Of a stretch of 64,000 nucleotides of DNA, positions 42,233-50,796 are shown piece after piece. Location of the stretch: NCBI GenBank assembly GCA_050305515.1, contig JBNLFL010000008.1, positions 1-64,000 of the forward strand. Reading direction: 5' to 3'. A program made the position numbers and the translations under genes. Position 1 is the first letter of the stretch. Each line of letters opens with the position of its first letter. The notes beneath the pieces are model-generated. The model saw nothing but the letters and a program-made list of their open reading frames with translations. It was not told the DNA's origin and searched no databases. The stretch comes from JAFGUB01 sp050305515. Lineage in GTDB: Bacteria; Campylobacterota; Campylobacteria; Campylobacterales; Sulfurimonadaceae.

Positions 42233-44198
42233 GTTTACTATTAAGCTCTTCAGTCATGGCATTGAGGTGATCCGCGGCGGCAGCGATCTCCTCAACATTA
42301 CGGGCATTATTTGAAGAGATATCATTAATTTTCGTCACCTGCTGCGTAATCGATTCGACATTTTTACCGGTTTTCTCAAAGTCATCAACCGTTTTGTCAC
42401 TGGCACGTACGGCCTGATTAACAATATCCACCGTAGAGTTAATTTTTATCTCAACTTGATTGGCAATAACCGCAAGAGACTGAATCTCTTCAGAATTGCT
42501 TGTCATCTGCCCGCTGGCATCAATAACGGATTGAACAATTATATTGATCGTTGCATTGATCTCTGTTAGCGACTTTTGCGTGCGCTCTGCAAGTTTTCTC
42601 ACTTCATCGGCAACTACGGCAAAACCGCGTCCATGTTCGCCTGCCCGTGCGGCCTCAATTGCTGCATTGAGGGCAAGGAGATTCGTCTGGTCTGCGATGT
42701 CCGAGATCACTTCAAGCACAGCTTTAACCTGTGTTGCATCTTCAGAAAGCACTTTCATACGCTCTGAAAGTTCGACTTCTGTTTCCGCTGTTTGTTGAAC
42801 CCTGCCGGTAAGATTCACAATCTCATCACGGGCTGCAGCCAGGTTATCGTTGGCTTGAATAATATCTTTTTTGCTCTCTTGAGCATCTTGGATGGCTTTG
42901 GTAATCTCGTTGGCAATCTCATTGGCTTTATCGGTTGCCTGATGAATAACCTCAACCGATTTTTCAACATTGGTTCCGACACCCATGGCGGTTGTGGAGA
43001 GTTCATGGGAAATCGAGGCATTCTCGGAAGACGAGCGCTTAGAGTTATCAATTAGCACTTTTAGCTGTTCAATAAAGCGGTTAAAACTTTGTGCCATTTC
43101 ACTGATCTCTTTTGGTGCATCTTCATTAACGCGCAATGTAAGATTTTTTTGATCGCCAATAGTCACGAGCATCTCTTTAAAATTACGCAACGGACGATTC
43201 AGGCTGATAGCTATGATGTAATAAGCCAGTCCAATCCCAAAAAACAGCGCTACCACTAAACTGATACTCATAATCTTTTCTGAACGTTCCAGTCCCTCGA
43301 TGGAATCCGAACTCAGTTTCTTGGTACCATTCATACCACCATCATGCACCTGTTTTATATTTATCAATACTGTCGATCCAACATCAACAAGTATTTTAAG
43401 TCGTTTGTCAACATCGCTTGAAAGCTGAACAAGTTCATCCAATGCCTGGTGATACTCATCAGCAGCGTTGGCAACACGGTCAAGAACGTCGATATCCACC
43501 TGTTTTTTCGTAATATTTTTAACCATCGTGTCGATCTGCTTCAGTTCATCAAATATCTTCAGGCCTTCCTGCAACAATGTGCGATCTTTCCTTGCAGTAG
43601 ATTTGAAATTAGCAATGCGTATCTCATAACCCATACGTTGCATTTCAAAAGCACCAAAAAGCTTTTGCAAACGTTGTGTAATATCCACGCCGACTTTCAC
43701 ATCACCCTGTAGCTGTTTTTTCTCACTTTCGATCAGAATATTTATGGCATCCATAAACTTTACAGCACTCTTATCAAGCCGACTGTGAATTTCCTGCTTT
43801 TTATTGAAATTATTCGCAATCTGATTGATGTTCTCGTGGTAAATAGCGACACTTTCTTCAAGAGGTCCCAGCCCAGAACTGAGTTTTACCAATGATGGAG
43901 CACGCGTTGAAAGAGCGTGTAGCGCTTTGATATCCTGGTCTATCAACTCAAATGATTTATCGATAGTCTCTTTGTATTTTTGATCTTCTGCAAAAATATA
44001 TTTACTCGCCGCAATTCTGACATTTGTCATGTTTTCTATAAATACGGAAATAGACTCCACCTCTGCCAGATACTCTTTGTCCATTTTTTCAGAATTTTCA
44101 ATCGCTTTGGATATATTCCGGATACTGATCCCCCCCATCAGTATAATAATTCCCAACATGACCAAGAATCCTAATGTAATCTGTTTGCTCAAACTCAT
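42213..44198 (-). CDS. Methyl-accepting chemotaxis protein
   Basis: The 661-residue receptor has a membrane helix at about 7-27, a helical periplasmic sensor of about 280 residues, a second membrane helix (about 310-332), a HAMP domain and a cytoplasmic signalling part. The hairpin tip region reads NLLALNAAIEAARAGEHGRG, as in all chemoreceptors. The sensor's size and all-helix content fit the helical bimodular (HBM) type known from McpS, an inference. There is no C-terminal NWETF-type pentapeptide for CheR tethering. The ribosome site GAGGAGG is strong. cheB and cheR follow in overlap. Confidence 0.93.
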   Translation of the reverse strand: MSLSKQITLGFLVMLGIIILMGGISIRNISKAIENSEKMDKEYLAEVESISVFIENMTNVRIAASKYIFAEDQKYKETIDKSFELIDQDIKALHALSTRAPSLVKLSSGLGPLEESVAIYHENINQIANNFNKKQEIHSRLDKSAVKFMDAINILIESEKKQLQGDVKVGVDITQRLQKLFGAFEMQRMGYEIRIANFKSTARKDRTLLQEGLKIFDELKQIDTMVKNITKKQVDIDVLDRVANAADEYHQALDELVQLSSDVDKRLKILVDVGSTVLINIKQVHDGGMNGTKKLSSDSIEGLERSEKIMSISLVVALFFGIGLAYYIIAISLNRPLRNFKEMLVTIGDQKNLTLRVNEDAPKEISEMAQSFNRFIEQLKVLIDNSKRSSSENASISHELSTTAMGVGTNVEKSVEVIHQATDKANEIANEITKAIQDAQESKKDIIQANDNLAAARDEIVNLTGRVQQTAETEVELSERMKVLSEDATQVKAVLEVISDIADQTNLLALNAAIEAARAGEHGRGFAVVADEVRKLAERTQKSLTEINATINIIVQSVIDASGQMTSNSEEIQSLAVIANQVEIKINSTVDIVNQAVRASDKTVDDFEKTGKNVESITQQVTKINDISSNNARNVEEIAAAADHLNAMTEELNSKLEAFRT

Positions 44199-44215
44199 GA
44201 GCGCCCTCCTCTATC

Positions 44216-44230
44216 AAGCGTTATACGCTT
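44216..44230. promoter_or_regulatory. Inverted repeat upstream of the chemoreceptor gene
   Basis: AAGCGT and ACGCTT, separated by TAT, form a perfect six-base inverted repeat just upstream of the ribosome site. On the minus strand it includes a TATAAC, a possible -10 box, so a bound protein would block the promoter. Confidence 0.35.
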
Positions 44231-44290
44231 TTAATTCAACAGTTTAGCACTGTAACATCCAACGTTATCATAAAAAAGCATATAAAATTC

Positions 44291-45655
44291 TTATAATATA
44301 TGACTCCAGAAAAAGTATGCCACCGCCACAATGAGAGAAATACCGGTGAGGTTCAATATAAATCCGTAACCTGCCATGGTCTTGATATCGATTACCCCAC
44401 TACTCATTGCAATGGCATTGGGTGGCGTGGCAATGGGCAGCATAAAAGCATATGAAGAGCAGACTGTTGCCACCATCATAAAGAGAACCGTATTGATTCC
44501 GGCCTGCTCACATACGGCATAGATCACTGGCAGCATGATAGAGATCAATGCCGTATTGGATGTGATCTCCGTTGTAAACGTGATCAGAAATGCGATCACC
44601 AACAGAAGCAACAGTGGCGTCAGGGTCGTAAAATGAAGCAGATTTGAAGCGAAAAGGTCAGCAAGACCCGTTTGAGAAAACGCCTTGGCAATCGAAAAGC
44701 CCGCTCCAAAGAGAAACATGATCTGGTAAGGGATTTTCGGCGCGTCGCTTTTCCATTCGAGCTGATTGAACGGCGGCAGAAAAAGCATCAGTCCCGCCGC
44801 AAGCAGCAGCAGTGGTTCACTCATACCCAAGCCCTCCCAGTAGGGTCTTATTGGAGCATTGACCAGCAGAATTGCTATCAGAGCGCCCAGAACCGCGAGA
44901 ATACGTTTCTGGTCACTGTTTAGCGCCGCGATCTCTCCGCTTCGCTCAATACGGATACCTTTGACACCAAAGCTCAGTACCGCTCCGACAATGAAAAACA
45001 TGCCAAAGACCACCGGGGAAACCATCCACATCCACTGAAAGAAAGGGATCAGCTCAAGCGACTTGCTCTGCATGATTCCAAGCAGGATCAGATTGGGCGG
45101 CGTACCAATAGGCGTTAAAATGCCTCCGATACTTGCGCCGTAAGCGATTGCCAGGGCAAAACGCATTTTGACGCGCGGATCATCGGAAAGAAAGAGTGCT
45201 ACGGAGATCAGCAGCAGTGTCGTCGTGGTATTGCTGAGCAGCGAGCTCAAAAGTCCCGATGTGATGGCGAGCGAAAAGATGATGCCCTGAGCCGTCGAAG
45301 GGAAAATACCCAGCATCTTGTCGGCGATCCAGAGGTGCAGCTTGCTCTTTTCCACTGCTATGGCAAGCATAAAGCCGCCCAGAAACAGAAAAAGGATCGG
45401 ATGTCCGTAGTTTGCAGTTGTCTCTTTAACCGGTAAAATCGAAAACGAGGGAAAAAGAATAATCGGCAGAAGTGAGACGGCTCCAAGCGGCAGGGCATTA
45501 TTGCTCCACCACACCACAAGCAGGGCAATGCTTCCAATCAATGCCGCCTGCACCGGTGTCACGAAACTCCAGGAAAGCGCTGCGAAGATCAAACCGACGG
45601 CCAATCCGACAATAAGACCTTTGATCTGCGGCGCAGGCTTGAGTGTCTCACTCAT
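44291..45655 (-). CDS. SLC13/DASS family sodium:dicarboxylate (or sulfate) symporter
   Basis: The 454-residue protein has about 11-12 membrane helices and the family's repeated signature regions: LFLGGFMLAIAVEKSKLH in the first half and the SNTALISIMLPVI and PIATPPNAIAMSSG motifs that hold the sodium and substrate sites. Two SNT motifs (LLSNTTTTLLLI and ITSNTALIS) fit this family's two-fold symmetry. Substrate choice between dicarboxylates, citrate and sulfate cannot be told from sequence alone. It is the last gene of the long minus-strand series, overlapping gpsA by four bases. Confidence 0.88.
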   Translation of the reverse strand: MSETLKPAPQIKGLIVGLAVGLIFAALSWSFVTPVQAALIGSIALLVVWWSNNALPLGAVSLLPIILFPSFSILPVKETTANYGHPILFLFLGGFMLAIAVEKSKLHLWIADKMLGIFPSTAQGIIFSLAITSGLLSSLLSNTTTTLLLISVALFLSDDPRVKMRFALAIAYGASIGGILTPIGTPPNLILLGIMQSKSLELIPFFQWMWMVSPVVFGMFFIVGAVLSFGVKGIRIERSGEIAALNSDQKRILAVLGALIAILLVNAPIRPYWEGLGMSEPLLLLAAGLMLFLPPFNQLEWKSDAPKIPYQIMFLFGAGFSIAKAFSQTGLADLFASNLLHFTTLTPLLLLLVIAFLITFTTEITSNTALISIMLPVIYAVCEQAGINTVLFMMVATVCSSYAFMLPIATPPNAIAMSSGVIDIKTMAGYGFILNLTGISLIVAVAYFFWSHIL

Positions 45656-46542
45656 CGCGTCAGAAGGTCTTTAAGACTTTCACGTGGCTCTTTGCCTTCG
45701 AGAATCGCATACACTTCCGTGGCTATCGGAAGGTAGAGCCCTTTGGCTTTACTAATTACATGTAAAGCATATGCAGTGCCGACACCCTCTGCGACTTCTC
45801 CGAGTGCCGCAAGAATCTCTTCACTCTTTCTGCCTTCGGCCAGCCCCAGTCCCATACGAAAATTACGTGACATGATTGAAGATGCCGTCAGGAAAAGGTC
45901 CCCTGCTCCGCTTAATCCGATAAAACTCTCATCTTTCGCACCGTAGGCCTTCCCGAAACGGCTCATTTCTACAAGCCCGCGGGCTATCAGAGAGGCCGCG
46001 GCATTTTTACCCAGCCCCAATCCTTCACAGATACCCGCAGCAATGGCTATCACGTTCTTATAGGCCCCGGCCACTTCCGCACCCATGACATCGCTGCTGG
46101 TGTAGGTACGCATGAAATCGGGGAAAAATGCGGCAAACTCTTTGGCAACACTCTCGTTTTTGGAGTTAATGACCACGGCGGTCGGAAGCGACTGAATCAC
46201 TTCCGCAGCAAATGAAGGCCCCGAAAGAAAGGCGATCTTCGCTTCCGGTACATAAGCGCCATAAATTTCGTTCAGAAAACGTCCGCTGCTTGCTTCGATT
46301 CCCTTGGCCGCAACCAGCACTTTCTGCCCGGAGTAACGAAAATGGGTCTCGAGCCACTCTGATACCTGCTGTGCGGGTATTGCAATGATCAGATACTTAC
46401 ATGTAAGCACCTCTTCCAGAGTTGTAAAGCCTTCGATGTCACGCGGTGTGCGGGATGTGATCAGTACCTTATGGTTGCGACTCAGTGCAAATCGCAGTGC
46501 CAGTCCCCATTTACCGGCTCCGATGATGCCAATCGATGTCAC
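45652..46542 (-). CDS. gpsA: Glycerol-3-phosphate dehydrogenase [NAD(P)+]
   Basis: GpsA makes sn-glycerol-3-phosphate from dihydroxyacetone phosphate for phospholipid synthesis. The NAD-binding motif GAGKWGLAL is at the N-terminus, followed by AAKGIE, FLSGPSFAAEV, the KNVIAIAAGICEGL motif with the catalytic lysine, and GAGDLFLT. The length of 296 residues is slightly short, as in Campylobacterota. It overlaps the TrkA-like gene by 32 bases. It contains two palindrome copies (45756-45765 and 46397-46406), one in each permitted reading frame. Confidence 0.95.
   Translation of the reverse strand: MTSIGIIGAGKWGLALRFALSRNHKVLITSRTPRDIEGFTTLEEVLTCKYLIIAIPAQQVSEWLETHFRYSGQKVLVAAKGIEASSGRFLNEIYGAYVPEAKIAFLSGPSFAAEVIQSLPTAVVINSKNESVAKEFAAFFPDFMRTYTSSDVMGAEVAGAYKNVIAIAAGICEGLGLGKNAAASLIARGLVEMSRFGKAYGAKDESFIGLSGAGDLFLTASSIMSRNFRMGLGLAEGRKSEEILAALGEVAEGVGTAYALHVISKAKGLYLPIATEVYAILEGKEPRESLKDLLTR
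45756..45765. repeat. Palindrome copy 15 (perfect)
   Basis: Inside gpsA, Leu-His-Val frame. Confidence 0.9.
46397..46406. repeat. Palindrome copy 16 (perfect)
   Basis: Inside gpsA, Thr-Cys frame. Confidence 0.9.
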
Positions 46543-47233
46543 TGTACCCTCCTATCTGCTGCTCAAAGGAACGAATCTGTTCATGATAGCCCACAACGAC
46601 AAGGATATCGCCGGGGTCAATGTGATGATTATACCCTTTTGCCGTGAAGATAAATGTGCTTTGAAGTTCCAGATCCACAATCGCCAACACAATGACACCG
46701 TACTCCTCATTCCAGACAATGTCATGCATCCGTTTACCGATGAGAGAAGAGGTCTCTCCAATCGTAATCTGGGCAATCTGCAAATCACCTTTTTCGTAAA
46801 GGATCTCATGCAGCACATTCGTTACAACCGGTTTTTCAAGAATCTCGACAATGACATTTGATGTCATCTGGAGTACCGGCAGTACCTTGTCGGCTCCCGC
46901 CATTTTAAGCTTGTTGGCACTCTCCTGATTTTTTGCTAGCGAGATAATATAAACCTTCTCAAAACTAGCCCGAAGCGAAATCGTCAAAAAGATATTCTCC
47001 GCATCATCATCAAGCGCGCAAAAAATGAGTGTCTGATCCATATCATGCGTACTAACCAGATCATCCCACTCATCGCCAAAATCAAAAAGTGATGCATCAA
47101 AACCCGATTTCAGCGCGCGCAGCTGGGATGCTTCATCCAGCGTGTAAATATGTAGCGTCGCGTAACTGCCGCTGAGATGCTTGGCGATCTGCATCGCATA
47201 TTCGTTATACCCGAATACAAGTGCCGTCGTCAT
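46511..47233 (-). CDS. TrkA-like RCK protein, partner of the potassium channel
   Basis: The ~240-residue protein has an RCK/TrkA-N Rossmann domain (about 1-125) and a TrkA-C domain (about 145-230) ending in LVVVGYHEQIRSF. The nucleotide-binding glycine motif is altered to VFGYNEYAMQIA. The ATG at 47233 is chosen because AAGG lies seven bases upstream; a GTG two codons earlier is too near. It overlaps the channel gene by four bases, and this pairing suggests the two proteins join in a gating ring or that it gates the channel. An independent Trk transporter partner elsewhere is possible. Confidence 0.83.
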   Translation of the reverse strand: MTTALVFGYNEYAMQIAKHLSGSYATLHIYTLDEASQLRALKSGFDASLFDFGDEWDDLVSTHDMDQTLIFCALDDDAENIFLTISLRASFEKVYIISLAKNQESANKLKMAGADKVLPVLQMTSNVIVEILEKPVVTNVLHEILYEKGDLQIAQITIGETSSLIGKRMHDIVWNEEYGVIVLAIVDLELQSTFIFTAKGYNHHIDPGDILVVVGYHEQIRSFEQQIGGYSDIDWHHRSR

Positions 47234-48795
47234 TTCCACACCTTCGTATGTAGAATTTTCTTGAACTCTTTAATCATGGTACGGCTGGCCATGACAACAA
47301 GGATATCTCCCGCTTCAAGCGGCGTCTCTTTGGGAGGGTTAAACATAAAACGCTTTTCCCTGAGAGAATGGATACCCAGCAGAATAATGCGATGGCGTGC
47401 CATTCCAAGATGTTCAAGTGTTTTGTAACGTCCCTGCATATAAGTATCGATCACAATCTCGTCATTCATAACATCGCTCTGCTCCGAACGCAGCGCATGG
47501 ATGGCTTCGAACGCAACCGGTTTGCCGCTGAACTCTTTGGCCACCATACCGATAAGTTCCTGGGAGTAAACAATCTCATCAACCCCTGCAAGCTGGAGCT
47601 TTTTACGGTTATTCTGATGAATCAGAACCGAAAGCAGAAGAATATCACCGGAGATGGAGCGTACCGTCAAAGCGGTATAAACATTGGCAACGTCATCATC
47701 ACTCAGACACAGTACTGCTTTGACCTGCGTTTTGAAATCAATTTCAAGCAGCTTGTAGCTCTCAAGAGAACCCGGATCAAGGTGCAACGCCATAAGCTGA
47801 TGATTCTTTGCCTCTTTGACATGGGCTTCATTATTATCAAGAAGCACGACATTCTGTCCCTGTCTTTTAAGCTTGGACGCAACACTCTGCGCCACTTCGC
47901 CATAACCGCAAATCAGATAAAAGCGTTTGAGCGCATTGACATCGCTGATTGTCTTGTTTTCGACAATCTCATCCATTCGCTCTGTAAATGCGGAGACAAC
48001 AATCGAGGTGCTGAAGGAGAGTACCGCGATGCCCGAAATAATAATGACCATTGCCACGGCCCGTCCCTCCGCAGAGACCGGAGCCAGATCGCCGTAACCA
48101 ACCGTCGAGATGGTAACCAGCGCCCAGTAAAACGATTCAAAAAGCGTATCAATCGGCGAATCGGGATCATTGGCTTCCATGATGTAGATCAGAACACCCG
48201 ATACAAAGATAACGACGGCGGCAAAAAGAATCAGGGTCAGGAGTTCGAAACGCTTGTGCGTCAGCACCGAGAGCAGATGACGCAGAGAGTTGGCGTAGCG
48301 GAAGAGTTTGAATACCCTGAAGATAATGAAAATACGCAGCAGCCTGAGTTCATGGAAGAACGGCATAATGGCCAGCAGGTCAATCATGGCAGCCAGAGAG
48401 CGTGCATATTCAACTTTTTTCATAATGACGGCGACAACCGCCTTCTTCCAACGGAAACGGCGCTGTAAAAACTCGTCATGCTCAAACTGCGCGATAATGA
48501 GTTCACTGCTTGAGTTATGAATCCACATGCGCAGCATGTATTCGAGCAGGAAAACAACGGAGATCACATAATCGTTAAAAAAGAGCAGATGGTCTTCGAC
48601 ATGAAACTTGACTTCACGGATCAAAATAGCAACGCTCGTAAAGATGAGCAGAATCATCACGGCATCAAAATATTTTTTATAGGGATACGTGCTGTTTTCG
48701 AGAAGGTTGTAAAAAAAAGTTTTACTCTTCTGGTAGCGGGGAGAAGCTTGCAGAAAATAAGCCGCCGCGATCAGCGACCGCGAAAGCACTGCCAT
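47230..48795 (-). CDS. Voltage-gated-type potassium channel with RCK domains
   Basis: The 521-residue protein carries a six-helix channel: S1-S3 (about 42-60, 75-92, 130-148), an S4 with spaced basic residues R151, R154, R160, K163 and R166, S5 (about 183-206), the selectivity filter TVGYGD at 231-236, and S6 (about 245-270). An RCK domain (about 290-410, YLICGYGEVAQSV) and TrkA-C-like region (about 430-510) follow. It should sit in the inner membrane and set K+ flux or potential. It ends two bases past the gatB stop region and its partner RCK gene overlaps downstream. Confidence 0.87.
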   Translation of the reverse strand: MAVLSRSLIAAAYFLQASPRYQKSKTFFYNLLENSTYPYKKYFDAVMILLIFTSVAILIREVKFHVEDHLLFFNDYVISVVFLLEYMLRMWIHNSSSELIIAQFEHDEFLQRRFRWKKAVVAVIMKKVEYARSLAAMIDLLAIMPFFHELRLLRIFIIFRVFKLFRYANSLRHLLSVLTHKRFELLTLILFAAVVIFVSGVLIYIMEANDPDSPIDTLFESFYWALVTISTVGYGDLAPVSAEGRAVAMVIIISGIAVLSFSTSIVVSAFTERMDEIVENKTISDVNALKRFYLICGYGEVAQSVASKLKRQGQNVVLLDNNEAHVKEAKNHQLMALHLDPGSLESYKLLEIDFKTQVKAVLCLSDDDVANVYTALTVRSISGDILLLSVLIHQNNRKKLQLAGVDEIVYSQELIGMVAKEFSGKPVAFEAIHALRSEQSDVMNDEIVIDTYMQGRYKTLEHLGMARHRIILLGIHSLREKRFMFNPPKETPLEAGDILVVMASRTMIKEFKKILHTKVWK

Positions 48796-48797
48796 TT

Positions 48798-50222
48798 TTA
48801 GCTCAACTTGCTCTTGACGATATCGTTGACAGCCTGAGGGTTGGCACTTCCTTTGGATGCTTTCATGACCTGTCCGACGAAGAAACCGAACAGTTTGTCC
48901 TTGCCGGATTTGTACTCCGCGACTTTATCCTGATTGGCAGCAAGTACCTCGTCAACGATCTTTTCAAGTGCACCTGTATCACTCACCTGTTTGAGACCCA
49001 GTTTCTCAATGACGGCATCAATCGCTTCGTCATGTTCCATGACATAATCAAGAACTTCTTTAGCTGCCTTGCCGCTGATGGTACCATCTTCAATGCGCTT
49101 GACGATCGTTGCGAGTGTCACCGCCTTCACCGGAGAGGTTTCAACAGTCACCCCGTTTTTCAAACGTGCGAGCAGTTCGACGGTAAGCCATGTCACCGCA
49201 TTCTTTGCGCTCGCTCCCTCTTCGACCATCTTTTCAAAATAGTGCGCCATTTCAAGCGATGCGGTGATGACGGAAGCGTTGTATTCGCTCATGCCATATT
49301 CGGAGACAAAACGCTCGCGTTTTTCATCCGGCAGTTCCGGTATTTTCGTCGCCTCTGCGTATATGGCGTCACTCACCACGGCTTTGAGCAGATCGGGCTC
49401 GGGAAAATAGCGGTAATCGGCCGCTTCTTCCTTGCCGCGCATGGAACGGGTCTCCTGTTTGACCTGATCGAACAGACGGGTTTCCTGAACGATCTCCTCA
49501 TCATAAACACCGTCTTCCCACGCTTCGACCTGCCGTTGCACTTCGACCTCGATCGCTTTTTGAATGAAGCGGAAACTGTTAATATTCTTGATCTCGACGC
49601 GGGTATAGAGCTTCTCTTCCCCTTTGGGGCGGATTGAAACATTTACGTCAACGCGAAACGATCCCTCCTGCATGTTGGCATCGGAAATATCAAGATAACG
49701 TACAATCGAATGCAGCTTTTTCAGATACAAAATTGCCTCGTCAGCCGATCGCATGTCCGGTTCGCTGACAATTTCAAGTAGCGGGGTTCCGGCGCGATTG
49801 AGATCGACTTTGGAAATATCCCCTTCATGGATATTTTTACCTGCATCCGCCTCAATATGCGCGCGATTGATACGAATGGTTTTGTGCGTGCCATCTTCAA
49901 AATCAATCACCAGATGACCGTGTTCAACCACAGGCGTATAGAGCTGCGTGATCTGATAGGCACTCGGGCTGTCGGGGTAGAAATAGCTTTTGCGGTCGAA
50001 GTAGCTGGTCCGGTTGATCGTAGCATCGATGGCGGTACCGAACATCACCGCTTTTTTAAGAACCTCTTCGTTAAAGACCGGAAGCGCACCGGGCAGTGCA
50101 AGACAGGTAGGACAGGTATTGGTGTTTTGCGTGTGGTTAAAACTGGTCGGACAAGAGCAGAAAAGTTTGGTTTTGGTATTGAGCTGGACATGGACTTCAA
50201 GGCCGATAATCACTTCAAACAT
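48798..50222 (-). CDS. gatB: Aspartyl/glutamyl-tRNA amidotransferase subunit B
   Basis: GatB belongs to GatCAB, which converts Glu-tRNA-Gln (and Asp-tRNA-Asn) to the amidated form in organisms lacking GlnRS or AsnRS. The 474-residue protein has the LEVHVQLNTKTKLFC motif with the first zinc cysteine, NTCPTCLALPGALPV, the kinase-like core with NRAGTPLLEIVSEPD, and the C-terminal helical YqeY-like domain. It overlaps the thiE-like gene by eight bases. gatA and gatC are not near, which is usual. Confidence 0.96.
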   Translation of the reverse strand: MFEVIIGLEVHVQLNTKTKLFCSCPTSFNHTQNTNTCPTCLALPGALPVFNEEVLKKAVMFGTAIDATINRTSYFDRKSYFYPDSPSAYQITQLYTPVVEHGHLVIDFEDGTHKTIRINRAHIEADAGKNIHEGDISKVDLNRAGTPLLEIVSEPDMRSADEAILYLKKLHSIVRYLDISDANMQEGSFRVDVNVSIRPKGEEKLYTRVEIKNINSFRFIQKAIEVEVQRQVEAWEDGVYDEEIVQETRLFDQVKQETRSMRGKEEAADYRYFPEPDLLKAVVSDAIYAEATKIPELPDEKRERFVSEYGMSEYNASVITASLEMAHYFEKMVEEGASAKNAVTWLTVELLARLKNGVTVETSPVKAVTLATIVKRIEDGTISGKAAKEVLDYVMEHDEAIDAVIEKLGLKQVSDTGALEKIVDEVLAANQDKVAEYKSGKDKLFGFFVGQVMKASKGSANPQAVNDIVKSKLS

Positions 50223-50796
50223 GCATTTCCTCTAAATATTCATTGACAAAATAGCGTATGGATGCAAAGGCGTAGGCACCGGCGGTTTCGACCTGAGCAA
50301 TCTGCTCCGGAGTGACAATGCCGCCCAGCGCTATGATTTTGGACCCAATTTTAGCCGTTTTTTCTTTTAGATCCTCTAAACCCTTCGGTGTACCCTTATT
50401 TGGCGTCGTGAATACGGGACTGTAAGTCATGGCATCCGCACCCCTGTCAATAGCGCGCTGCATTTCGATTTCATCATGGGTACTGACAACCGTATAGAGA
50501 CCGTGCGCTTTTGCAACCGGTATCTCTTCCATCTGTGCCGCAGTGAGATGTATCCCGAAAACCCCAAGTTCATAGGCGAGCGCGATATCACCATGAAGTA
50601 TCAGACGATGAAAATGATGCGCATTACATGTACGCTGCGCCGCTTCGGCCAATTGCCTGTATTCCCGGCTTGTTTTATCACGCAGACAGAGAAAATCGCA
50701 CCCCCGGACTCCGATAAGTCGTCCGATCGTATTGTTCAGCTCCAGCGGTGTGGTTCCGTAATAGGCAGGGTCTGTAATAGCGTAAGAGTGAATCAT
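50215..50796 (-). CDS. thiE: Thiamine phosphate synthase-like protein (ThiE/TenI family)
   Basis: The 193-residue TIM-barrel protein has FLCLRDKTSREY early, GIHLTAAQM, the STHDEIEMQRAIDRGADAMTYSPVF motif and ALGGIVTPEQIAQV, which match the ThiE/TenI superfamily. ThiE joins the pyrimidine and thiazole parts of thiamine; TenI members have other roles. It is a little shorter than typical ThiE and some phosphate-binding residues are not certain, so TenI-like function is possible. It overlaps gatB by eight bases and the hybrid kinase by four. The palindrome at 50634-50643 encodes Thr-Cys. Confidence 0.78.
   Translation of the reverse strand: MIHSYAITDPAYYGTTPLELNNTIGRLIGVRGCDFLCLRDKTSREYRQLAEAAQRTCNAHHFHRLILHGDIALAYELGVFGIHLTAAQMEEIPVAKAHGLYTVVSTHDEIEMQRAIDRGADAMTYSPVFTTPNKGTPKGLEDLKEKTAKIGSKIIALGGIVTPEQIAQVETAGAYAFASIRYFVNEYLEEMHV
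50634..50643. repeat. Palindrome copy 17 (TTACATGTAC)
   Basis: Inside the thiE-like gene, Thr-Cys frame. Confidence 0.85.

Noticed and set aside
47368..48468. Open frame of 366 codons on the plus strand
   Set aside because: Antisense to the K+ channel gene, with a charged, low-quality product and no recognisable motif.
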